From Rachycentron canadum (lineage: Eukaryota; Chordata; Actinopteri; Carangiformes; Rachycentridae), in the NCBI GenBank assembly GCA_038496675.1, contig CM076656.1:17881662-17945661 (forward strand): DNA of 64,000 nt, in the 5' to 3' direction. Under the pieces are notes generated by a model. The model had not been told where the DNA came from, did not search any database, and saw only the letters and a program-made list of their open reading frames with translations. Of this stretch, positions 23,628 to 35,224 are shown one piece after another; positions within the stretch are counted from its first letter, which is position 1; the number at the start of each line of letters is the position of its first letter. A program made the translations under genes and the position numbers.

Positions 23628-26600
23628 NCAATGCCTTTATGACTAAGGACAAAATGGGTGCTAGCAGGCAGTGCTTAATTTGAAAATTAATGGACCATTG
23701 GATTTTCTATACCACTTAAAACACTTTGAAGTGGCAGTGCGGTTCCCCCAGTGCTGCCCTCTACCCTGCGTGGGTTTTACGGCTCTTCAGATGGCCCAGG
23801 ATGGGGAGACCTTGCACATGCTGCAGTAATGCATGGCTAATTTGATTAAAGACTGCTGCGTCCTTGTTGTTGGTCAGACAGAGAGATGCCCAGGCACATG
23901 ACTTGTGCAGCCTAAATGGTGGCCTCCTCTATATCATATAGCTCCCCATTTCAAGTTTAAGGGACAACCTGTGATCGAAACATAAACAAAAGATGTGCTG
24001 TGGAGTTTCATACTTAATGATAATGATGATGATGATATATATATATATATATATATATAAAATAATATCATTTCACCAAAATTGTACTCTTTTGCAAATG
24101 ATTTGTGGCCACTTGTAATTCCAGGTTGGGAACCACTGGCCTAATGCAGGGTTCCCAGGAAAGGGGGGGAAATGGGAAGGAATATCTTCTTTATGTCTCA
24201 TTAAAAGACAGAATAACTTAAGCAAAGTGACAACACTCAAACCCTCCTTTATACACTCAACATCACCTTTAGGCAGAGACAGCCAATATTGGCCTGATAG
24301 ACCCTTATCTCTAGAAAACTCTTGTGTCTTGTGCCAAAAACTGATGATCGCACCACATTTCAATTCAATTAAAAAAAAAAAAAAAAAAAAGGGCTTTCAC
24401 TGCTACTTATAAAGTTAATGATCATATCTCAGTTAACATTATCACAAACTTTGCCAAAACTTTCTTGGCTCTTTCATATCAGTAAACATTTCCTACCAAA
24501 TGTTTCCCAGTCAAAATCTAATAATAGGCTGAATTCTGAAATCATAAAAAAGAGCAATAAGATGACTTTTATTTGGGCTGGGTTCATGCTGCATTCAATC
24601 ATGCTCTTCCTTTTCAGAGAAAGCAGAAGTTCTCCTGCTCAGAGCCAGCCTCCCATCTCATTTCCACCTCCAGCTGTCCGAGCTGGAGTTTAATGAAATT
24701 ATTGGTTCAGGTAATTTTGTTCATACCTTTTCTGTTTTCAGTTTAATGAATCCGCCTCCTGATCTGACAATATTATGAATAACCATTTCTGTTTAATGCT
24801 CAGGCTCCTTTGGGCGAGTCTACAAAGGCAAATGCCGAAACAAAATTGTGGCCATAAAACGGTACTCATCTATTTAAATGCAACTAAAGACGCCCACATT
24901 ACATCCCCCTCTTGTTAGAACAGACTGTCTTCGCTCTCCTCCGTAGCTATCGAGCCAACACATACTGCTCCAAGTCAGACGTGGACATGTTCTGCAGAGA
25001 GGTCTCCATCCTCTGTCGCCTCAATCACCCCTGCATCATCCACTTTGTGGGGGCGTGTCTGGACGACCCCAGCCAGTTTGCCATCGTCACCCAGTACGTC
25101 TCGGGGGGCTCGCTGTTCTCCCTGCTGCACGAGCAGAAGAGGTGAGGAAGTGTTCACGACACGCTGAGCTCACAGGATATTATAGTGTGCATAAAATACA
25201 TCTGCATACATACAAGCTAATGAACTAGAGAACTTGCTTGTCATGTAATAGCATCACTGTCTAAAACTTTGCATGATTAAAATCAAGGCAGGCTGATATC
25301 AGACTAATGAATTTGTGCTGAAAGTCATTGAGTCTAATGGCCAATTTAGAAAGATTTCAAATTAAACCACCGTTTTGATAACAATTTTGATCATTTCAGA
25401 TATTTACAGAGCAAAAGTGTCAAATATTCTGTTTCCATCTTCTTCCATTAGCTGCTTTTTTTCCATTTTCTATAATTAAAAAATGAATTCAGTTCATCAT
25501 TTGCTTCTGAACTGTGATGCTGGGAGCAGTTTAAAAACACCTCAGGCTGTGGGAAATCATAATGGACATTTTTCTTTTCTTTCAATTTTTTTTTTTTAGC
25601 CTTTTACTGTTGAGTTGATGAATAACTGAGGAAAAAAATGGACAAACTAAGCAATGATGAAAATAATAGTTAGCTTCAGACCTATAATAAATGCAGTCTG
25701 TGGTAAACATTGATCTTTTTCCTAGGGAGAAATTTGAGTTGTTTTTAAGAGTCTTGGTTGGTCTTGTTGCATTGAATTTTAGAGCTAGAACTTTCTAATA
25801 TGTTTGTGCCCTAACATATGTGAAAGAGCACTGCAAATATCAGGTGCACAGGACAACTCATCTCACACATTTTATGTGTTATGTGTTAAGTTTTCTTGTG
25901 TAGCTTTTTTTTTTGTTAAACTACTATGAAATCAAGAAATCTGTGCAGGGAACAGTTCCATACTTACTTTAGTTTCTCTCACACTTTGACAGTCACTAAA
26001 TCTCTGGTGTGGAGATCTAATAAGATGAGGTCAAACTACCCTGATGAGTTACTTTATGTCTTCCAAGCACAAATTTGCACAGCGTACCTGACTGTTTCAG
26101 GTCTGATTACCTCCTCCTTGTACATGTCCCCTCTTTCTCAGCCAGGATTATCATTGATCCAGATGAAGTGTTCTGCTAACTGTGTGGCCAGGTGCTGTCT
26201 TTATAGACTGACCTATTGATCTGTGTAAAGTGCTGCGTGTGATTGGCAGGGGCCATTGATCTGGCGCTAAGTGGCTGCTGCTTTAATGATGTGTCAATGG
26301 ACAGGCTTATCGACCTGCAGTCCAAGCTCATCATTGCCATTGACGTGGCCAAGGGCATGGAGTACCTGCACAACCTCACCCAACCTATCATCCACAGGGA
26401 CCTCAACAGGTGGGCGCCACAGTAATCATACATGTGGCGGGATGGCATTGGCAGTTTGAAATAACTGTTGTCATTGCAAATAATACATGTTTTCCTTCCA
26501 GTCATAATATCCTGCTTTATGAGGATGGACATGCTGTGGTGGCTGATTTTGGAGGTAAGACTTGGAGTTAAATGAAAGCTGCCTTAACAAATGTTGTTAT

Positions 26601-29600
26601 ATATATGAGCAACAAATGAAATGACTCCAGGCAATGTGTTGATGATCAATGAGCAGCATTTATTTGAATGATTGAATGGCCGTCTTTGAATATAAACTTT
26701 GAAATAAAATTTAATTACCAGTAAAACTGACCCTTGCTCAACTGAATCGGCTTTTGAGTTTTGCTGCTGCAGCCTGACTTGGTTTGGTACGACCAGTAGC
26801 TTATGGCCGCTAACCTTTCAACAAACTTTCAATATAATGCACATTATCCAGTCAGTTTGTCTCCTTGTGCTGGGGTTAGACTATGTTTTCAGACTGACAA
26901 AATGACTTGTGGATGCAGTGGTCGCTGTTTGTATAGCCTTGTTTTAATGCGTCTTTTAAGTCATGGGCTAACACTGTTTATGAAAAACTAAGAATAAAGA
27001 AGAAAACAAGAATATTAGATATATTATATTAGTAATATTAGTCTAATATTAGAGTCTGTGGTTACATTGTGATGAAAATGTTTTATTTGTATCCCAATAA
27101 CAAATTTTCTTAATGTCTTAAAACATATTTCCCATGTGTCATCAACTAGTTCAACATTTAATTTTTTTGCGGCTGATATTGTGAAAAATGGATTATAGTG
27201 ATATGTAATTTCTATGCAATCATCCATCCCTGCACTCAGGGGAAATATTTATTCAAGCTGGCAGCTCTGTTCACTTCCGTTAGTTTCTTATCATACTGGC
27301 AGTCAAGAGTGTTTATTCATGGCACTGCTGATGAAAGTACAGCGTGAGGACATAACTGCCAATGGTTGTGCATTTTCTTTTCATCATCATCGAATGTCCT
27401 TCTCTTTGTCTACAGAGTCCAGATTCCTACAATCTGTGGATGAGGATAACATGACCAAGCAGCCAGGGGTCAGTCTCTTCTTTTTTTCCCCTCTCACAAA
27501 AAACCCCCAAAAACTTTGGAATGAGTTTCTCTTTGGCCAAATAATCTCAAACCATCTGCAGCAAATGAAAAACTGTATGACTTTTCTTTTTCCTATCATT
27601 GGAGCTCAAACTAGACCTTCCGCTGGCACCTGCCATCAATTACCCAATTACCCACCAGCTTAAAAAAAACTGCCTCCATGTAGATTCTGTCTCAATGTGC
27701 TGACTCATAAGCACACAGAGTGCTTCGCCTGCAGTTTGGTGTTAAGTGTGTTGCATCTCTTGGGAGCTGCATGTTGTGAGGGACTACTTGGCCTTGCTGG
27801 GATGCAGTGTTTATGTCAGTAATTGGGCCTCATTTTGTGTGAGAGTGTGTGTGTGTGCATGCACGATGGCCTGATTTATTTTGTTGAACTTAAATCTGAC
27901 AATGTTATTCTTTTTTAAACCCATTCTGCAAACCAAAACTCTTTCCCTGGAAATACTGCTTTTACTCTGTGTGTGTGTGTGCGTGTGCGCATGTGTGCGC
28001 GCGTGCAGAACCTGCGCTGGATGGCTCCAGAGGTGTTCACACAGTGCACTCGCTATTCAGTGAAGGCGGACATGTTCAGCTACGCCCTCTGTCTGTGGGA
28101 GCTGCTTACTGGAGAAATTCCCTTCGCTCACTTGAAACCTGGTAATTTTCGTCCAGTCACTGGCTTTAAAGGTCATAGTGCTGTGCACACCAGAGGAGGA
28201 AGCAGAAGGCATCCCCCTGCAAAAGCAACGTGTTGTAATGCTCACACTGAGACTTGAGAATTCAGGAAATATGGCAGGTTGCGGATGAGTGGTGCTAACA
28301 TTTGCTAACTACCACAAAAAAAAAAAAAAACAGATCTAAGGCTAATGGAGACATAAGTTTTGCAGGTTTTTTAGTCATAAAACTGTCCTGACACATGAAA
28401 TGAATCTTCTTTTTATATTATATGTCTTCATTATGAATGAGATAGGACAGTGTAGAGAGACAGGAAATGGTGCAGAGATGAGGACATACAGGGAAGAATC
28501 CTCCTCAGCCAGGAATCAAACCAGATGCTCGTCTGTTCAGAGTATAGGCGACCACATGGCATGTGGCTCCTAACCACAAAGCTATTAGGTCGCCCTGTAA
28601 ATGAAAGTTTCACCCAAACAGGCACCAACTTTCATGGGAACACATTCAAGAGTTGTTGAGGAATTTAAAACTAGTAATATAACCCTCATGGTGAAAAATC
28701 AGTATCACCAGACTCAGCATAAAACATCCTGAACAACATTTCTTGGCAGTGAACGTCATAGTTGTTTAGATATTTGAATTGGGACCAAAGTGACTGATGA
28801 TACTTTAACAAGAGCCACAAGTATTTTATTCAGATTTGAGTAGCTGAAAGACTGATGAGACACCATGAGATCCATTCAAAACTAAATTCACCATGTTCGG
28901 ATGCCCTCAGCCGCTGCAGCAGCAGACATGGCCTACCATCACATCCGGCCTCCTGTTGGCTACTCCATCCCCAAACCCATCTCTGCTCTTCTGATGAGAG
29001 GCTGGAACGCATCCCCAGAGGTAAACCACCTGATCTCACCTCTTGATCTGTGATGCTCAGAAACAACCCAACACTACACTACACTTTGTACAGTTTTACA
29101 TTACGCAGTTTACCACAGTGTCCTTCAAGTACCAAATATTTCTTCTTAGTTTGAAAGTGTGAAACACTCTCTCCACTAATTTCTTTCTATGTCATTAGCT
29201 ACGTCCTGAAGCTCTGAGAGGCCAATGATGCTGAGTCAGCTGTCCGTGCAAACGTGCAGCACTAATGAATAGCACCGGTGTATCCCCACATGATACATTA
29301 ACGCACGGCTGCTCATATTTAGGAGCACGTGTGACCTGGATGATGCCCCCTCAGCGCTGTGATGTTCATAATAAACCAGGCTTCATTAAGACATATTATT
29401 ACAAGGCCCAGCATGTTGGCACATTTCTCCCTCTGTGGTCCCTCTGCTTCCTGTTTGCCATTTCAGGTTGACAACCAGTTGCCTGTTGGTGGACGTGACT
29501 CCCTCGGTGCTCGCTCCGTCCCGGTGTCACCGCCTCAAGACGCTGTTTTTTTTTCTTCATAAACAAGACTGTGATTGTAATAGACACAAGGTTGCCTGTG

Positions 29601-32600
29601 CACACAATTCTCATGGTGCCTCACTTGTACAGCACAACAGCTACCGTGGGGTTTGGAAGTGGGACACGCTGCACTGTGTTTATAGGATTTGTACAGAAAA
29701 ATGTACGTAGTTAAAAACTGGCAGACTTCGGCCGAACTTGAAATATTCATGGTTATATAAATCAAAACAATCTGTGAATAGTTTTTTCTGTGGAGCAGTG
29801 ATTACTGTCAAACAACATGAATAACAAGAAAATTCGGCAAAAGTGCATTTGCTAAAATCAAAATGAGGGGGCTCTAAAAGATTGCTGCTTTACTTTGCTT
29901 CCATTTTTACTGTCGTTTTGCCGTCATTTATTGATGCAGACAAAGCTTGACCACTGCCTGAGGATGTCATGTATAATTGAACAGCTCTGGCGTAGCAGTG
30001 TTTGTTCTTTTTCCAGTGAGACCTGAGATCTAAGGACAGTGTTTGAAGCAGAGTTCACCTTTGCTTCACGTGTGGGGGCGGACTAAAATCACACCCAGGC
30101 TAGTGTTAGAGAGGTACACCTGTGTGTGTGTCTGTACCTGCTCCATTTGATTGTTCAACTTTGAAACAGAAAATAATAACCAGTGCTGAAGTATATTTTT
30201 TGAGGATCTGAAAACTATTTTATTTGGAAAAACATTTACTCTACTACACTTAAAAGATACTCATTGAAGTGCTCGTGATTTTGAAGCAAAGCTTTTTGGC
30301 AGTGGAATTAATTTTCTTTTATTTTGAAAAATGTAATTGACCACACACTGTATTCATCAGAGGAGAAAAACCAAACACTACTGACTCCTATGCTGTCAGT
30401 CATGTTATGCTGCTGCATTTGAATGTAGCAGTGTCCTAAAGATGCCAATAAAGGAAAATCCTACGACTTCTTAAAAAAAACCTGAGTTAGAACCCAACTG
30501 AAAACACCATCTTTTATAGTCAGGTGTCCCTTCTTCTTAGGTGAAAAGGTACCTTACATCATCCCTGAAATAATGGTGTCATACTCCAAAATCAGGCTTG
30601 TGGTCCAGGTATTACCATTTTGAACCAGTTTCTAAATGTGTCTGGAAATTTTGTTTTGTTTTGTTTGTTTTGGGGCCTGTATGAATTTCTGCTGACACCG
30701 TTATTTCTCGGGACCCTCAAACCATTAAAAAACATTAAAAAAAAAAAAACAACTTAATTCCTTCCAGATTAAATGTTACACCAAACTTCTTTTAGCAAAG
30801 ACTGGCAAACAAAAGTTGTCTACGCTTTGAAATCTAACTTAAATCATGATTATAGTTGATGCATTTATCTTTGACTGAACAAATGTTGCTTGTATTAGAG
30901 TAATATTTCGGGAGCATCTGTACTGAGTAATGGATTTGTGTGTTTTGTCCACCTGTTTTTTTTTCTTTCTCAGGACAGGCCTGAGTTCTCTGAAGTAGTT
31001 TCCAACCTGGAGGAATGCTTGTGCAACGTTGAGGTATACAACATCACACACGTTTTTAAATGAACACATAAGCTTCTCAGTCATCACTGTATTTCTGCCT
31101 CTGTGTGCGGTTCTGTCACAGCTGATGTCTCCAGCCTCCAGTAACAGCAGCGGCTCCCTGTCACCCTCCTCCTCCTCCGACTGTCTGCTCGGGCGAGGAG
31201 GACCCGGCCGGAGCCACGTGGCTGCCCTTCGATCTCGTTTTGAGCTGGAGTACGCCCTCAACACTCGCGCCTACGCCTCCTGGACTCAGAGGTAAGAGAC
31301 CTGAAGCATGTCCTCAGAGAGGTGAAGGTCAAGAGGGTAAGAGTAATCACAACGTTCATGTGCACCCGATAACATAACCAGCGTTTGGTCAGAGCCAAGT
31401 CAGGGTACAGTTGAAGATGTTGATAATTTGCTGTTGAGCCTGACTTTCTCTCTCTTAATTCTCAGTCAGCTGAGTTGTCTCTTTCATGTTTAAATCTAAA
31501 CCACTTGAAGAGTGAATTAGACGTTTATTGAATTAAACAGTAAATATTAAGATCCATAAATCTTTGCATCTACAAATTTACAAACTTTAGTAACTGATGA
31601 AGCTTTTGACATTGTAAATACATGATACTGCATCAGTTGTGCTGTTTCCTGGCTTTACATTTATCCATCCATGGATCCATTAGCTACACTGCTTGTCCTC
31701 TGAGGGATGTGGACTTGGGGACTTGGGGACTGGGGACGAGTCCTGAACAGGTCCCCATCCTATCAAAGTGCTGATTTACTGGGACGGGCAACCATTCACA
31801 CTCACATTCACACTTATGGGCAATTTAAAGTTAAAACTAACCAGACCTGCATGTCTCTGGACTGTGGGGGGAAGCTGGAGTACCTGCAGAAACCTTGTAA
31901 CAGGACCAAAGCTTTGATGGGTAGCTTTGAAAAAATGTAACCAAAAGCGGCGTCATGTTATTATTTGGTAGTTTGAGCCCCAGAAGGGAAGGTCATGTCA
32001 GCGCTGCAGACTGTTTAGAATATTTTTGCCTAAAGTCCTGACAGATTATTTTTCAAGTGCAGAACTCCTTTCAATTTAGTAGCATCTAAAATATAAGAAA
32101 TATATCTATAAAAATAAAACATTTGCCTAATTAGGAAAACCTACTGTAGGAATAACACAAACAACTCCCCAAATTTTCGTTAGCACAATGTAAAATCATT
32201 GATATTTTCTGTGACGGATGGAGCCATAACAATTGTCTTTTATTGAGAAGCTGGTGGCACATAAACATATGGATGTTTTATTTTGTTATTGCATTAAAAT
32301 TATAATTGAAATTGTCATCTACAAGGAAAAGTGTAAATGTTTGTTATGCTAATCTGGAAACTCCGGTTGCTCTGGTGTTCAAGCAAATAGAAACATTGCT
32401 TCATTCAGCTGAATTCTCCTCTCAAAAAGTTTTAAGTGGTTGAACCTAATTTATATGATCAGTCTTTACAGTTAACATGTGGATGAGCTTTAAAAATGGC
32501 TTCAAGAAGTAACTGAAAAAAAGTTTTACCAAGAAATCTGTTGTTGTAGATTCAATTAAATTAAATGTTGTCTTTAAGACTCTGCCAACAGGAATCCCAC

Positions 32601-32803
32601 AAACATCATGTCATGGCTTGTTGAACCAACTGGCTCTGAACAATTGTTTTGCCAGCAACATGTAAACCAGTGAAGATTCTTACTGCAGCAGTGAGGAGAG
32701 GAGTTGCTCAGATACAGAACAGGAAACAAAGGAAACCAAAAGCAATAAAACATGCATGGCATTGACCGAGGAGGAAGGCCTGTATTAGACGCCTGGCTTT
32801 GAG

Positions 32804-32863
<60 letters not shown>

Positions 32864-33975
32864 AAAGCTGAAGCCTGGTAACAGTCACTATGAACCCAGT
32901 GACAGGAGGTGGGGTTACTGTGATGTGGGTCCTAGGCTTTTGTCAAAGGTTAGTCAAGGTCTCTCCTGGTGCTCAAACACACACACAAAAAATCCAGCCA
33001 CATGAATATAAGTCTTAAATGTGTTCTCACTTCTTACCTCAGTCGTCCAATATCATTAAATAAATCTAACTGGTCATCAGTTTGCATGAAACCCATCAAA
33101 CCTATCACCAGCCTTATATACAGCAAGTGAGAGCAGGTTTGACACTAGAGACTGAATTTCCTCTGATTGTACCAAGCTGCATCTTATCTGCCCTCCTCCA
33201 TGTAAACACAGCAGTATATAATTCTGCATTAGAGGCTGTAAACAAGAGGATGAGTGAATTAGGGTTGATTTAATTTACTTTAATTTTCAGCGAACAGCGA
33301 CGAGCATCTGGAGGCCTTTCACTGGAGGAGCTGAGGAGGAACCTGCAGTTCTCTCCCATTGATAGAAACGGTTTGTGAGCAGAGTACATGGACTACACTG
33401 TATATTGATGTTATTTTTTATTTTTTTTGGAAATGACAATGTAGTAGTAACACCTAGGTTTGGGTCAATTCAATTCAAACTAGCAAATGAATCTGAAGCC
33501 CCTGAAGATCTAATTCTTATAGAGAGCAATTGTTTATTTGAACCTTGAATCTTCATTTGTTTAATCTAATTGTTCTTTTTGTTCATTTTATTGCACTAAT
33601 TCCTTTTTGAACCTTCTTGCTAAGAAAACAAGCCCTGTAACTTCTGCCGTCAGGTAATACATAGTCATTTAAAGGATAAGACTAAAGCAGCTGGGCACTG
33701 TAGTTTTCAACGAAGAATATGTTAACAGTTGGGAAATGGTGTATTTGTTGGGGACTATTTTCAGCAGGGGATTAATACACATTTGTTCACAACGAGAAAA
33801 AAGCACCAGCTTTATCCCTTAATTTCAAATGGTACTAATGTTGTTATTGCCAACTTCGTTATTCACACCATAAATGTTGTTTTTCTGTTTTTCAGGGTAT
33901 GTGTCTGATCCCATGAGCACCATGAGATTCTGCTCCTCCCTCAGCAGCAGCGGCAGCTTCGAGGACAGTAACTAA
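19771..33975 (+). CDS. tnni3k: TNNI3-interacting kinase (cardiac ankyrin-repeat kinase)
   Basis: Twenty-five coding exons: 19771-19810, 19974-20082, 20228-20313, 20603-20700, 20927-21037, 21123-21221, 21325-21463, 21699-21843, 21939-22043, 22159-22253, 22349-22498, 22585-22668, 22753-22809, 24618-24710, 24804-24861, 24947-25141, 26305-26409, 26502-26554, 27416-27468, 28009-28141, 28911-29020, 30974-31033, 31122-31291, 33291-33370, 33896-33975. The sum is 2,508 bases, 835 aa, the same length as human TNNI3K. N-terminal coiled-coil segment (about 20-50), then a tandem of ankyrin repeats (about 65-430: GLSLLHLCC, GFTALHLAAYK, VPLHFCARFGHH, ALHSACFHGHMRLVQLLL). The tyrosine-kinase-like domain (about 460-725) keeps the Gly-rich loop GSGSFGRVYKG, VAIKRY, catalytic HRDLN, ADFGES and WMAPEVF. 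The tail is Ser-rich. The protein is a heart-enriched dual-specificity kinase that binds cardiac troponin I and affects cardiomyocyte ploidy and conduction. All catalytic residues look intact. Confidence 0.97.
23598..23628. repeat. (TA)n microsatellite ending at an ambiguous base
   Basis: About 15 TA units followed by a single N at 23628, the only ambiguous base seen. It lies in the long intron 13 of tnni3k (22810-24617), so no coding sequence is affected. A second TA tract lies at about 24034-24059. Confidence 0.95.
27968..28008 (+). repeat. (TG)n tract forming the acceptor of tnni3k exon 20
   Basis: A TG/CG alternating tract runs directly into the CAG at 28006-28008 that precedes the kinase-domain exon AACCTGCGCTGGATG. 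There is no ordinary pyrimidine run, only CTCTG-type T residues before it. Confidence 0.9.
28436..28600 (+). repeat. Dispersed repeat, tnni3k intron 20
   Basis: Contains GGACAGTGTAGAGAGACAGG, then AGCCAGGAATCAAACC and ACCACAAAGCTATTAGGTCGCC. This wording recurs in many perciform genomes as a dispersed repeat ending in a 'row of accession' A-free tail. The family name is uncertain to me and no second copy was recognised in the window. Confidence 0.4.
31650..31905 (+). repeat. Teleost dispersed repeat, copy 2 (tnni3k intron 23)
   Basis: Begins near ATCCATCCATGGATCC and contains ACCATTCACACTCACATTCA, then CATGTCTCTGGACTGTGGGG, AAGCTGGAGTACCTGCAGAA. It matches the copy at about 50515-50800 in the same orientation and the copy at 12370-12670 in reverse. 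Confidence 0.7.
32806..32863. repeat. (TG)n-(AG)n compound microsatellite, tnni3k intron 23
   Basis: About 23 TG units followed by about 6 AG units. Confidence 0.95.
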
Positions 33976-34357
33976 ACCTGCAGTGCTCTTTATTGTGACC
34001 ATATTAATTTAGACATTCATCACTATTTCTGTATAACCCAGAGACAGGAGTAATAGATATTGCTGACTAATTGCTAACAAAGCTCTGAGTATTTGGTTGT
34101 AAGATACTTTATCCTCAGTTCTGTGTTTGATATACTACACATTTTTTTTTTTTACATTTAGTTGAGGCCTCTAGATTTTGTATGTTTTATTTTTGTGTAC
34201 ATTATTTGCATAAATCTGAAATATAATTTTTGAAAACCACTGAATGTGCAATGATCATAACTTTGCATGTGCACACACTTTCATGTTGAAAGGAGGGAAG
34301 AAGCCGGTCTGTCTCTCTCTTTCATTTTCCATTTCACCTCTCGTTTTTATTTTCTGG

Positions 34358-34363
34358 AATAAA
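34358..34363 (+). terminator. Polyadenylation signal of tnni3k
   Basis: AATAAA 383 bases beyond the tnni3k stop. It lies about 200 bases from the opposing erich3 signal, so the two transcripts end tail to tail. Confidence 0.65.
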
Positions 34364-34562
34364 TCACACAAGCGATCACACACTGACACGTATCAAACGA
34401 AAACCTGAAGCCTCACAAACGGATACTAGCCATAAAAATCAGGTGAAAGCCGATACAAATACATTTTAACTTAAAGTATATAGTCTTTTTAAAAAGAGGT
34501 AGTATTAGCAGCAATAATGACACAAATCAGTGCCTAGATTTGACGTTTCACAACGTTATAGC

Positions 34563-34568
34563 TTTATT
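34563..34568 (-). terminator. Polyadenylation signal of erich3
   Basis: TTTATT on the plus strand reads AATAAA on the minus strand, about 660 bases beyond the erich3 stop. A further TTTATT at 34346-34351 would make the 3' ends of erich3 and tnni3k overlap if used. Confidence 0.55.
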
Positions 34569-35224
34569 TAAGTCACTATCAGAGTAATGATGAGGACTGA
34601 TTGAACAATGTTAATTTAGCCAAGTACTCCTGTTGTTCTGCTGCATTTTTGTCTAGATACTGTCATCTAAACAAGCCACTGTATTAAAGCAATGACTAAA
34701 AATGTCATGAACACAGACATGAGAGTGATGAAAGATCTCTGATCCGAGCTGAAGTCTGGGAAATCTTGCTTGTACCCAGTTAGTGGATGTATAAAGTGTG
34801 CTAGGGGCTAACTAAACTGTGGGAGTCCAACAACGATGAATTATTCAGTCATTTCTGAACGTGAGTGGAAGAGTATCTGTTTACGGGTAATAGGTGATCG
34901 TAGCTGTACTTGATACCTCACACAAAAAAAAAAACTCTTAGCCTCTTTGTTACCAACAATAGGACGAGATGGTCTATTGTAAACATTTCATGCATCAGTC
35001 AAAACTCATTGCACAGCTTCCTGGTGATGGAAGGATGAAGAAGTCACTGTAATGTAAACACTTGAGTCAAAACCTGAAAACAGATACTGATCCCTACAAA
35101 TATTCAGCGCCACCTGATTGTCTAAAACCTTTCAAAAGTACTTTCTCTTGTTTATCAACTTTACTAATTGAATTGCTTCCAGATATATCTCCTTTTAAAG
35201 TGTTAGTTACCTTAGTGTGCAGCT

